Part shown: in pieces, positions 7,166 through 14,941 of the stretch
Layout of the letters: each line of letters starts with the position of its first letter
Position numbering within the stretch: position 1 is the first letter of the stretch
Assembly: GCA_017539385.1 (NCBI GenBank)
Contig: JAFYHC010000104.1
Location: 1-38,415 of the forward strand
Source of the DNA: Solobacterium sp.
GTDB lineage: Bacteria; Bacillota_I; Bacilli_A; Erysipelotrichales; Erysipelotrichaceae
Direction: 5' to 3'
Length of the DNA: 38,415 bases
Program-made: the position numbers and the translations under genes
Notes under the pieces: generated by a model
Database searches by the model: none
The model's input: only the letters and a program-made list of their open reading frames with translations
Told to the model about the DNA's origin: nothing

Positions 7166-8677
7166 ATGCAGGTCAATGCACTGATGATGGATTCGTCAGA
7201 TAACGTTGTTACTGGCATCAAAGAGATCCGCGCCGGGGAAGATATTATCTACCGTGACGGGGAAGAATTACACCAGATCAAAGCACAGCAGGATATCCCA
7301 TTCTGCCATAAGGCAGCAATACGGGATATTGCAAAGGGTGAAATGGTCATCAAATACGGAGAGACACTCGGAGAAGTATCCGAGGATATCCGCACCGGCT
7401 GTCATGTTGCAGATCACAATCTGTTCAGTGTTCCGCGTGATTATGACAGTGAGCTGGCAGATGATACATTCGAAATGTGTGCAAAACAGTCGGAAAGCCG
7501 CGTTGGGAAGAAACACTTCACATTCATGGGATACCGCAGGGCAGAGGGCCGTCCGGGCATCCGCAACCATGTGCTGATCCTTCCGACATGTGCATGCGGC
7601 AGTGAAAGCTGCCGGATCGTTGCCAGTCAGGTACGCGGTGCAGTCAATATCGTATTCAATACCGGATGCTCTGATGTCGCAGCCAATACTGCCATGAGCC
7701 AGAAGGTACTGACAGGCTTTGCATGCAATCCGAATGTATACGGCGTTGTCATCATTGGCCTGGGATGCGAAACGGTTCCGCACAATAAACTGCGTGAAAA
7801 GATCCAGGCAATGACATCCAAGCCGGTCGTCTCCTTCGGGATCCAGGAAGAAGGCGGCACATTAAAAACGATCGAAAAAGCAGTCCGCGCAGCACGGGAC
7901 ATGGCAATGGAAGCCGGCAGACAGCAGAAAGAAGAATTCGATGCATCGGAATTCTTCCTTGGAATCGAATGCGGGGGGTCCGATGCTACATCGGGCATCG
8001 CTTCCAATCCTGCAGTCGGTGAACTGAGTGACATTCTCGTAGACATGGGAGCGACGGCCATGATGAGTGAATCCATCGAATGGATCGGCGGCGAACATGT
8101 GCTGGCAAAACGGGCAGCGAATAAAGAAGTACATGATCAGATCATTGAAGTATGCCGTGCATACGAAGATCATCTGAAAGCAGCTGGACAGGACTGCAGA
8201 GCCGGTCAGCCGACACCCGGCAATAAAGCAGGCGGCCTCTCCACACTGGATGAGAAATCGCTTGGATGTATCCGCAAAGGCGGCACACGTCCGATCCAGG
8301 AAGTCCTGGAACAGGCGCAGAAACCGACAAAACGCGGTGCACTGGTCATGGATACAGCCGGCTATGACATCTCTTCTGTCACTTCCATGGTAGCAGCGGG
8401 ATGCCAGGCAGTCATCTTCACGACCGGACGCGGCACACCAACGGGCAATGCCATCGTACCGGTGCTCAAAGTCACAGCCAACGAACGTACCTATAAGAAC
8501 ATGGAAGACAACATGGATGTCGATCTCAGCCCGATCGTACGCGGTGAAAAGACCTATCAGGAAATGGGTGAAGAACTCGCCGATGTCATCGATGAGATCG
8601 CAAACGGAAGACTGACCAAGGCAGAAGCCTATGGCTTCTCCGACATTGCCGTTGACCATGTATGCCGCTTCGTATAA
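7166..8677 (+). CDS. UxaA-family sugar-acid dehydratase (altronate/galactarate dehydratase-like)
   Basis: A 503-residue enzyme of the UxaA/GarD family, which removes water from sugar acids using a metal or Fe-S centre. An N-terminal SAF domain (about residues 1-90: FCHKAAIRDIAKGEMVIKYG, then GCHVADHN) is followed by the large catalytic domain, with GYRRAEGRPGIRNHVLILPT, NTGCSD, GLGCETVPHN, ECGGSDATSGIASNPA, LDEKSLGCIRKGG and FTTGRGTPTGNAIVPV. As I recall, E. coli UxaA has HVHAHN where this protein has HVADHN, so one His of the SAF motif is replaced. The ATG at 7166 follows AGGAGGACACAGT; an upstream in-frame ATG at 7103 lacks such a site. It is the first gene of an operon with an esterase and a permease, not with uronate isomerase genes. 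The exact substrate is therefore open. Confidence 0.8.
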   Translation: MQVNALMMDSSDNVVTGIKEIRAGEDIIYRDGEELHQIKAQQDIPFCHKAAIRDIAKGEMVIKYGETLGEVSEDIRTGCHVADHNLFSVPRDYDSELADDTFEMCAKQSESRVGKKHFTFMGYRRAEGRPGIRNHVLILPTCACGSESCRIVASQVRGAVNIVFNTGCSDVAANTAMSQKVLTGFACNPNVYGVVIIGLGCETVPHNKLREKIQAMTSKPVVSFGIQEEGGTLKTIEKAVRAARDMAMEAGRQQKEEFDASEFFLGIECGGSDATSGIASNPAVGELSDILVDMGATAMMSESIEWIGGEHVLAKRAANKEVHDQIIEVCRAYEDHLKAAGQDCRAGQPTPGNKAGGLSTLDEKSLGCIRKGGTRPIQEVLEQAQKPTKRGALVMDTAGYDISSVTSMVAAGCQAVIFTTGRGTPTGNAIVPVLKVTANERTYKNMEDNMDVDLSPIVRGEKTYQEMGEELADVIDEIANGRLTKAEAYGFSDIAVDHVCRFV

Positions 8678-8689
8678 GGAGAAAATACA

Positions 8690-10417
8690 ATGCTCACAAT
8701 TAAGAAATTCCCGGAACACATGGGTGATCTGCCCATTGATATGACCCATCCCAACCGTGCACTGATCAGCGGTCTGTTTGAAGAAACCGCCAAGGTGAAT
8801 GGTACAGAGCGCAGCTTCCTGACCTATATCCCGGAAAACCAGGAATACTGCAGACCGTGTCTGGTCACTGCAATTCCTTCCGGAAATGATCCGGTGCAAT
8901 ATCTGGAAACATCCGGTTTAAAAGAATTTGCGGATGAAAATGAACTCTTCCTGCACATTGCATATGCAGAAAAAGAATGGAAAAGTGACGGCAGTGATGC
9001 GGATTACCTGAATGCAGTCTATGTCAGGATCCAGGCCCGTGACTATTACATCACCATGCAGGACAACATCTATCTGTGCGGCATCGGCGATGCTTCCTTC
9101 GCAGCCCACCAGGCAGCCAAGCGCATGGCCAGTGAATGGAGCGGCATGATGAGCTTCGGCGATCTCAGCCATGATCTGACAGCAGAAAAAGCAAAGGCAC
9201 ATGGGGAAGAGGATCAGGGTGAAGTAGAACTCAAGATCCAGGGCACCGCTGCCCAGCTGCCGGTATGGATGCTGGTAAGTGCCTATGAAGGAAATAACCG
9301 GAAGGCTTCGGAATACTGGCAGGCACAGAATCATACCTGCGGTGAGCCATATTCCGGAAGAGGTGCAGATTACATCTGGATGCCCAATCCGGTACGCACA
9401 CTCAATGAAATCAACGAAGAGCATATCTCCGAAGTACGTGTAAAAGTATCGGATTCCGGCTTCAATGCAGAGCATCTGCACAATGCATGGAATTACATCA
9501 AACTGGCACGCCGCCACAGAGGACAGGGCAGCAAGTGCCTGCGTTACTACAAAGACCCGATCGCATGCGGTGCCGTGAAGAAGACAATGGACGTCAACGG
9601 CATGACACGTACCTGGTACGAATATGTACCGGCATCCTGCACAGCAGATCAGAAGTGGCCGTTAGTGGTCGTCATGCATGGCCGCGGCGGATCCGCAGAG
9701 ACATTCTTCGACCTCTCCGGCATGTCACCAGTGGCGGAAGAGCGCAAGTTCATCGCTGTCTTCCCGGAGGCGGGCATTCACCAGCAGAAGAAAGACGGAC
9801 TGCGCAATGTCCTGTTGTGGTGCGGTGAATACATGGGCAAGCCGGTGGACGATGTCGCATTCATCCGTGCCATGGTAAAAGATATCGAAGCAAGACTGCC
9901 GATCGATACAGAGCGTGTCTATGCCTGCGGACAGAGCAGCGGCGGCATGATGAGCGATCTGCTCAGCTATACAGCCGGTGACATCTTCGCAGCCGTGGCA
10001 CCATGGTCTGCACTCCGTTCACCAAGCCGCATGTACGCAGACTTCCCGCAGAGTGAACAGATCACACCGACAATGTGGATCTATGGCGATAAGGACTTCT
10101 TATGCGCCGGCAAGGGAGAAGAAAAGATCATCCCGTTCTGCATTGAACCGGAACTGCGTTCGATCCTGTCCGAGAAGCTTGCATTCTACGGAATTGAAGA
10201 ATCCGACTACCGCACATGGAAGACCGACCCGATCAGCTGGTGTGCATTCGATGATGAAGCAGGCGTACCGCTCATGGTCATCGGTCGCGTCGACAACATG
10301 GTACATGCCAACTATCCGGAACTCAGCTGGATCAGCTATGACCAGTTCCTGAGTCACTTCCGCAAAGACGCGGAAGGCAATGTCTACTACTGCGAAAGAA
10401 AAATCAACCGTAAATAA
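8690..10417 (+). CDS. Tandem alpha/beta-hydrolase esterase (PHB depolymerase/feruloyl esterase-like)
   Basis: A 575-residue cytoplasmic protein without a signal peptide that appears to be two alpha/beta-hydrolase units in tandem. The C-terminal unit (about residues 295-575) is intact. It has WPLVVVMHGRGGSAETFF, the nucleophile elbow G414-Q-S416-S-G418, YGDKD at 465-469 for the acid, and H539 in NMVHANYPE, as in esterases of the PHB-depolymerase/LpqC type. The N-terminal unit (about 40-250) has CGIGDASFAA at 130-139 where the elbow should be. The nucleophile Ser is Gly133, so this half is probably non-catalytic. It starts 12 bases after the dehydratase gene with GGAG upstream. In context it probably cleaves an imported ester to release the acid for the dehydratase. 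The substrate is unknown. Confidence 0.7.
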   Translation: MLTIKKFPEHMGDLPIDMTHPNRALISGLFEETAKVNGTERSFLTYIPENQEYCRPCLVTAIPSGNDPVQYLETSGLKEFADENELFLHIAYAEKEWKSDGSDADYLNAVYVRIQARDYYITMQDNIYLCGIGDASFAAHQAAKRMASEWSGMMSFGDLSHDLTAEKAKAHGEEDQGEVELKIQGTAAQLPVWMLVSAYEGNNRKASEYWQAQNHTCGEPYSGRGADYIWMPNPVRTLNEINEEHISEVRVKVSDSGFNAEHLHNAWNYIKLARRHRGQGSKCLRYYKDPIACGAVKKTMDVNGMTRTWYEYVPASCTADQKWPLVVVMHGRGGSAETFFDLSGMSPVAEERKFIAVFPEAGIHQQKKDGLRNVLLWCGEYMGKPVDDVAFIRAMVKDIEARLPIDTERVYACGQSSGGMMSDLLSYTAGDIFAAVAPWSALRSPSRMYADFPQSEQITPTMWIYGDKDFLCAGKGEEKIIPFCIEPELRSILSEKLAFYGIEESDYRTWKTDPISWCAFDDEAGVPLMVIGRVDNMVHANYPELSWISYDQFLSHFRKDAEGNVYYCERKINRK

Positions 10418-10435
10418 TTAAGGGGAAAATAAAAC

Positions 10436-11761
10436 ATGAATACACAGTTAATTATCTGCCTGGTCATCAGTGTCTGCATCATTGCAGGTTATGTCTGGAA
10501 TAAACTCTCTGTCGGTACAGTAGGATGCCTTGGCATCGTAGCATTCCTGATCACCGGCTGCATCGCTCCGAAAGATGTTCTCGGCAACATCGGCAACGCC
10601 AACCTGATTATGATCTCCAGCATGTTCATCATCTCCGAAGGCTTCAAGCGTACAAAGGCAATTCACCTTGTCGCAGACACCGTACAGCGTATCTCCAAGG
10701 GAAGCATGGTCATGGTCATGCTGGGATTCACACTGGCATCCGTCATCGCCGCAACATTCACCGGCAGTGCCGTCGCCGCATTCTGTATCGTTGCTCCGAT
10801 CGTTACCGCTACCTGTGAAGAAATGAATATCAGCGTATCCAAGACGATCTTCAGCGTCGGTCTTACCTGCATCGCCGCATGCGGAATCGTCCCGGTCGGC
10901 GGCTCCCTGTCCATGCTGGCAGAACTCAACGGCTATATCGCAGCCAACGGATATGAACAGTTCACACTGGGTGTTATGGACCTGTTCAAAAGCCGCGGAC
11001 TCAGTCTGGTCGCTCTGATCCTCTACTCCACATTCATCGGTTTCCGCTTCGCACCGGAAAAGCCGGTCGTTGCAACAACAGACAGCGGTGACCTGTCCAA
11101 GCGTGTCGCAAAGCACGAAGCACTGACAAAAGGCCGTGAAACAACAGCGATCCTGGTATTCTGCCTGGTTACTCTGCTGCTGGTCTTCAACACACAGATC
11201 AATAAGGTCCTCGGCGCTGCCGGCATTCAGGCATTAGCTTCCTGGGAAATCGCATTCATCGGTGCAGTCATCCTGGTCGCTACCGGCGTACTGTCTTCCA
11301 AAGAAGCATGCGGCTCCATCCCGATCGACCTCTGCTTAATGGTTGTCGGCGGTCTGTGCATGGGTACTGCTCTTGCCAACACCGGTGCTGGTGACCTCAT
11401 CGGCAACGCAATCGCCGGCGTCGCTACAAAGCTTGGCAATCCGTATCTCATCGGTGCAGTCTTCTATCTGATCCCGTTCTTCCTGACACAGGTCATGCAG
11501 AACAGAACCGTTATGGCTGTCTTCGCTCCGATCGCCATCCTTGCCTGCAAGAGCATGGGTGTTGATTCCACCGGACCTCTGATGCTTGTCGCAAGCGCCT
11601 GCTGCACAGCATTCATGACACCGATGGCAACACCGACCGTACCGCTTGTCATGGGTATCGGCGGCTATGATATCAGCTCCAACATGAAGCAGTCTCTGCT
11701 TCCGGCTGCGATCCTCTCGATCGTAAATATCTTCTGGATCATGACGGTATATCCGCTTTGA
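10436..11761 (+). CDS. SLC13/ion-transporter superfamily carboxylate permease
   Basis: A 441-residue integral membrane protein with about ten to twelve hydrophobic segments, beginning with an uncleaved helix at residues 4-22. It resembles SLC13/DASS and related IT-superfamily anion permeases in its two-fold layout, with re-entrant-loop-like segments: FTGSAVAAFCIVAPIV in the first half, and QNRTVMAVFAPIAI with TPMATPTVPLVMG in the second. AAGGGG lies nine bases before the ATG, and it follows the esterase by 18 bases as the last gene of the operon. Likely role: import of the organic acid or acid ester metabolised by the two upstream enzymes. Substrate and coupling ion cannot be read from the sequence. 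Confidence 0.75.
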   Translation: MNTQLIICLVISVCIIAGYVWNKLSVGTVGCLGIVAFLITGCIAPKDVLGNIGNANLIMISSMFIISEGFKRTKAIHLVADTVQRISKGSMVMVMLGFTLASVIAATFTGSAVAAFCIVAPIVTATCEEMNISVSKTIFSVGLTCIAACGIVPVGGSLSMLAELNGYIAANGYEQFTLGVMDLFKSRGLSLVALILYSTFIGFRFAPEKPVVATTDSGDLSKRVAKHEALTKGRETTAILVFCLVTLLLVFNTQINKVLGAAGIQALASWEIAFIGAVILVATGVLSSKEACGSIPIDLCLMVVGGLCMGTALANTGAGDLIGNAIAGVATKLGNPYLIGAVFYLIPFFLTQVMQNRTVMAVFAPIAILACKSMGVDSTGPLMLVASACCTAFMTPMATPTVPLVMGIGGYDISSNMKQSLLPAAILSIVNIFWIMTVYPL

Positions 11762-11773
11762 TCGACCCCTTTC

Positions 11774-11798
11774 AGGACTGCTCCGGCAGTCCTTTTTT
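11774..11798 (+). terminator. Rho-independent terminator of the uxaA-esterase-permease operon
   Basis: AGGACTGC (11774-11781), loop TCCG, GCAGTCCT (11786-11793) forms a perfect eight-pair stem followed by six T. It lies 12 bases after the permease stop codon and marks the operon end. Confidence 0.92.
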
Positions 11799-11895
11799 GT
11801 TATAGGTACATACTATAAGTGCAAATATAAATGACATATTGGATTTATATCTGAATGCATGGGATACTGCAGTCATAAGAAAGAAGGTAGTACCC

Positions 11896-13200
11896 ATGAC
11901 AGATATCAGAGATCCCAAAAACTGGAGTATAGAGACAAAACAGCTTCATATCGGACAGGAACAGGCAGATCCCGCAACAGATGCCCGTGCCGTACCAATC
12001 TATGCGACGGCATCCTATGTTTTCCATGATGCAGCACATGCGGCAGACCGGTTTGGTCTGCGGGATGCAGGCAATATCTACAGCCGTCTGACCAATCCGA
12101 CGGTAGATATCTTTGAGCGGCGCATTGCTGCTCTGGAGAATGGTTCTGCTGCCCTGGCAACAGCGTCCGGTGCCGCAGCGATCACCTATACATTCCAGGC
12201 ACTTGCCAAAGCAGGAGAACATATCGTAGCCGCAAAGACCATCTATGGCGGCACATACAACCTGCTTGCTCATACACTTCCGTTAACATCCGGCATTACG
12301 ACGACCTTTGTGGATCTGTATGAAGAAGGTGCTCTGGAAGCTGCAATCCAGGACAATACCAAGGCAGTCTTCATAGAGACACTGGGCAATCCCAATTCCA
12401 ATATCGCTGATATTGAAGCCATTGCAAAAATTGCTCATGCCCATGGCATCCCGCTTGTTGTGGATTCCACTTTTGCAACACCGGTGCTGGTGCGGCCAAT
12501 TGAATACGGAGCCGATATCGTCGTGCATTCCGCTACCAAGTTCATCAACGGACATGGCACAGCAGTCGGCGGCGTGATCGTGGAAGGCGGCATCTTTGAC
12601 TGGAAAGCATCCGGCCGCTATCCATGGATCAGTGAGCCCAATCCCAGCTACCATGGCATATCCTTCGCCGATGCCGCATCACCGGCTGCGTTTGTAACAT
12701 ATATCCGTGCCATTCTGCTGCGTGATACCGGCTCCACACTGTCTCCCTTTGCGGCATTCCTGTTCCTGCAGGGACTGGAGACACTCTCTGTCCGTGTCGA
12801 ACGCCATACGGAAAACGCAAAGAAGATCCTTGCATACCTCAGCAGCCATCCGCAGGTCGAAGCAGTACACCATCCTTCCATCGCCAATGAGCAGGGCTCC
12901 GAATTCTATGCAAAATACTTCCCGAACGGCGGCGGATCGATCTTCACCTTTGAAATCAAAGGCACCGAAGAAACAGCACGCAGATTTATCGATAACCTGC
13001 CGATCTTCTCCCTGCTGGCAAATGTGGCAGACGTCAAATCACTGGTGATTCATCCTGCCAGCACCACCCATTCCCAGCTGAATGAAGAAGAATTGCTGGA
13101 TCAGGGAATTCGCCCCAATACCATCCGCCTTTCCATTGGTATTGAAAAAGCAGAAGACCTCATCGCTGCACTGGACAGTGCATTCCAGGCAGTTCTCTGA
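11896..13200 (+). CDS. metY: O-acetylhomoserine sulfhydrylase (aminocarboxypropyltransferase)
   Basis: A 434-residue PLP enzyme of the Cys/Met metabolism family. Its probable reaction is O-acetylhomoserine plus sulfide to homocysteine plus acetate. The start of the mature frame, WSIETKQLHIGQEQADPATDARAVPIY, is typical of the MetY branch, as is the length. The PLP lysine is K215 in HSATKFINGHG, and the NPTVDIFERRIAALE and SIGIEKAEDLIAAL segments are conserved. I chose the ATG at 11896 (GAAGG about eight bases upstream) over the 19-codon longer frame that lacks a site. It is monocistronic and convergent with cysK. I found no SAM riboswitch or T-box in the 97-base leader. Confidence 0.92.
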   Translation: MTDIRDPKNWSIETKQLHIGQEQADPATDARAVPIYATASYVFHDAAHAADRFGLRDAGNIYSRLTNPTVDIFERRIAALENGSAALATASGAAAITYTFQALAKAGEHIVAAKTIYGGTYNLLAHTLPLTSGITTTFVDLYEEGALEAAIQDNTKAVFIETLGNPNSNIADIEAIAKIAHAHGIPLVVDSTFATPVLVRPIEYGADIVVHSATKFINGHGTAVGGVIVEGGIFDWKASGRYPWISEPNPSYHGISFADAASPAAFVTYIRAILLRDTGSTLSPFAAFLFLQGLETLSVRVERHTENAKKILAYLSSHPQVEAVHHPSIANEQGSEFYAKYFPNGGGSIFTFEIKGTEETARRFIDNLPIFSLLANVADVKSLVIHPASTTHSQLNEEELLDQGIRPNTIRLSIGIEKAEDLIAALDSAFQAVL

Positions 13201-13336
13201 TTGAGTTACCTGATGGATAACGTCTTACTATAAACTTTTCCGTAGTTAAGTGAATGAAACGTTTGAATTACTGAACTAAAGAATATATAGAAATTAAACG
13301 CATTTAATTATTTGGGGATACTCGTATCCTTAGAAT

Positions 13337-13369
13337 AAACCCGTCAATGTTGATAGCATTGACGGGTTT
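13337..13369. terminator. Strong bidirectional hairpin terminator
   Basis: AAACCCGTCAATG (13337-13349), loop TTGATAG, CATTGACGGGTTT (13357-13369) is a perfect 13-pair stem. It lies five bases from the stop of the small minus-strand gene and 137 bases after metY, so it can end both transcripts; the stem itself supplies the short T-run on either strand. Confidence 0.75.
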
Positions 13370-13373
13370 AACA

Positions 13374-13661
13374 TTACCATTCAGTCCAGATCACATTTTT
13401 TTCTATTTGAAGAAAATCTAATCCATCCCATAAAGATGCTTTTAAAAACTCTTCAGCACATTCGCTCATTTTAGATCTGCGTGATTTCCAAAGATAACCG
13501 TTAAACGTTTGGTCAGATTCATCTGTGAGAACCATAACAGCCTCATTTTTGTCCTTATCCCACCAGCCTTGAATAAAATAATTCCTGCCATTGTAGGAAA
13601 ACAACAGTTCCTGTCCATAATTAAGCTGATCGATAAAATCAGTAATATTTCCGTTTATCAT
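13374..13661 (-). CDS. Small tryptophan-rich hypothetical protein
   Basis: A 95-residue acidic protein with no signal peptide or membrane segment, preceded by AGAGG six bases before the ATG. It is probably one alpha/beta domain: NGRNYFIQGWWDKDKNEAVM looks like a beta-hairpin, followed by LWKSRRSKMSECAEEFLKA (helix) and SLWDGLDFLQIEKNVIW. The closing part recalls small Bacillota proteins that end in a helix-(F/W)DG-hydrophobic pattern, some of them near toxin-immunity loci, but I cannot name a family. It sits alone between convergent sulfur genes, next to a structured non-coding element, and is more A/T-rich than its neighbours, so it may be an acquired orphan. No function is assigned. Confidence 0.6.
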   Translation of the reverse strand: MINGNITDFIDQLNYGQELLFSYNGRNYFIQGWWDKDKNEAVMVLTDESDQTFNGYLWKSRRSKMSECAEEFLKASLWDGLDFLQIEKNVIWTEW

Positions 13662-13699
13662 AAAGGGCCTCTTTAAAGTGTTATTTGAAATATTTCTTC

Positions 13700-13769
13700 A
13701 TTGGTTTTGCCATTGCGATGGCTTCGCTATGTCAATTATTAGCACGGGCTTCTGAAGCGATTAACCAAT
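13700..13769. other. Small structured non-coding element bounded by an inverted repeat
   Basis: ATTGGTT (13700-13706) and AACCAAT (13763-13769) are a 7-base inverted repeat enclosing about 56 bases. Inside is a short palindrome GCTTC-T-GAAGC (about 13748-13758) and a GCGA...TCGC hairpin. It lies upstream of the small orphan gene and downstream of cysK. It could be a MITE-like remnant, an RNA leader or chance. Confidence 0.25.
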
Positions 13770-13775
13770 AGAATC

Positions 13776-13806
13776 AAAAAATGATATAGCATCTATACTA
13801 TATCAT
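13776..13806 (-). terminator. Terminator of cysK
   Basis: ATGATATAG (13781-13789) pairs perfectly with CTATATCAT (13798-13806). Read on the minus strand, the stem is followed by six T (complement of the A-run ending at 13781). It is 46 bases beyond the cysK stop. Confidence 0.7.
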
Positions 13807-13852
13807 CAATAATATTGAAAAATAGGTTTGCCGTCTGCTGGAATGCCCTAAG

Positions 13853-14782
13853 TCATTCAAACAGTGCAGTGGATAGATAGCGGTCACCGGAATCCGGCAG
13901 AATGACGACGATGTTCTTGCCGGCATTGCGCTCTTCTTTTGCCAGCTGGATGGCTGCCGCAAGTGCTGCACCTGCGGAGATACCGACGAGGATGCCTTCC
14001 TTTTGTCCGATCTCTCTGCCGGTACGCAGTGCATCTTCGTTGGTAATGCGGATGATGCGGTCAATGACAGCTGGATCGGTGACCGGTGCGATGAATCCCG
14101 GACCAATACCCTGGATCTTATGAGGACCCGGTGTGCCGCCGGATAATACCGGAGAAGCATCCGGTTCTACGGCAACTACTTCAATGGATGGATCCTGTTC
14201 TTTCAGGTATTTGCCTGCTCCGCTGACCGTACCGCCGGTTCCGACACCGGCAACGAAGATATCCACCTGTCCGTCGGTATCCTTCCAGATCTCCGGACCG
14301 GTCGTTGTATAGTGGGCATAACGGTTTGCCAGGTTATCAAACTGTCCCGGTATGAATGCATTTGGTATTTCCGCAGCCAGTTCATTTGCTTTGGCTATGG
14401 CACCCTTCATGCCTTTGGCACCTTCGCTCAATACGATCTCTGCACCATAGGCCTGGATCAGCTTTCTGCGCTCAATAGAGAAGCTGTCCGGCATGACGAT
14501 GATTACCCGGTATCCTTTGGATGTGCCGACGGACGCCAGACCGATCCCGGTATTGCCGGAAGTCGGTTCAATGATGACCGAGCCTTCTTTCAGAATACCG
14601 CGCTGTTCAGCATCTTCGATCATTGCCCGGGCGATGCGGTCTTTGACAGATCCTGTCACATTGAAGTATTCCAGTTTGGCAATGATCTTTGCGGAAAGAT
14701 CATAATCCTGTTCGATATGTGTGAGTTCCAGCAGAGGTGTATTTCCAATCAGTTGGATCGATGATGTGTATATTCTGCTCAT
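13853..14782 (-). CDS. cysK: Cysteine synthase A (O-acetylserine sulfhydrylase)
   Basis: A 309-residue PLP enzyme that makes cysteine from O-acetylserine and sulfide. Lys47 in FNVTGSVKDRIA is the Schiff-base lysine, EPTSGNTGIGLA is the substrate loop, VGTGGTVSGAGKYLKE binds the PLP phosphate, and GILVGISAGAAL and ILPDSGDRYLST close the fold. The ATG at 14782 has AGGAGG five bases upstream; the longer frame to 14821 has none. It is convergent with metY, so the locus supplies both sulfide-incorporating enzymes, while sulfide or sulfate uptake genes are absent. Its promoter lies in the 159-base gap shared with the sucrose regulator. Confidence 0.95.
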   Translation of the reverse strand: MSRIYTSSIQLIGNTPLLELTHIEQDYDLSAKIIAKLEYFNVTGSVKDRIARAMIEDAEQRGILKEGSVIIEPTSGNTGIGLASVGTSKGYRVIIVMPDSFSIERRKLIQAYGAEIVLSEGAKGMKGAIAKANELAAEIPNAFIPGQFDNLANRYAHYTTTGPEIWKDTDGQVDIFVAGVGTGGTVSGAGKYLKEQDPSIEVVAVEPDASPVLSGGTPGPHKIQGIGPGFIAPVTDPAVIDRIIRITNEDALRTGREIGQKEGILVGISAGAALAAAIQLAKEERNAGKNIVVILPDSGDRYLSTALFE

Positions 14783-14890
14783 AAATACCTCCTGTGCTTT
14801 TATCATATACCTGGTAAACATATAAGAATAATAGATGAATAGTATACTTGGTCATAAGAAATCCTTATAATAAATGTACAAACAAAGGGA

Positions 14891-14928
14891 TGAAACCGGT
14901 TACATATTTAATATATTCATGGTATACT
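14891..14928 (+). promoter_or_regulatory. Sucrose operon promoter with LacI-type operator
   Basis: TGAAACCGGTTACA (14891-14904) is a near-perfect palindrome centred on CG and has the form of a LacI-family operator; it also resembles a cre site. It overlaps the likely -35 (GTTACA, 14899-14904), which is 18 bases from TATACT (14923-14928). The first gene downstream encodes a LacI-family protein, so autoregulation is likely. Confidence 0.65.
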
Positions 14929-14941
14929 GGCACCATAAGCA

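Noticed and set aside
7862..8899. A 345-codon open frame on the minus strand across the dehydratase-esterase border
   Set aside because: Both plus-strand genes are well supported by motifs and ribosome sites; the antisense product has no recognisable domain.
11799..11895. Possible SAM riboswitch or T-box before the homocysteine gene
   Set aside because: The leader is under 100 bases and shows no conserved riboswitch core, K-turn or T-box sequence.
13240..13300. cre-like TGAAACGTTTGA downstream of metY
   Set aside because: It is one base short of the cre spacing and lies far from any promoter I can place.
14783..14941. Possible T-box leader of cysK
   Set aside because: No GGTGG-type T-box or antiterminator is present in the gap.
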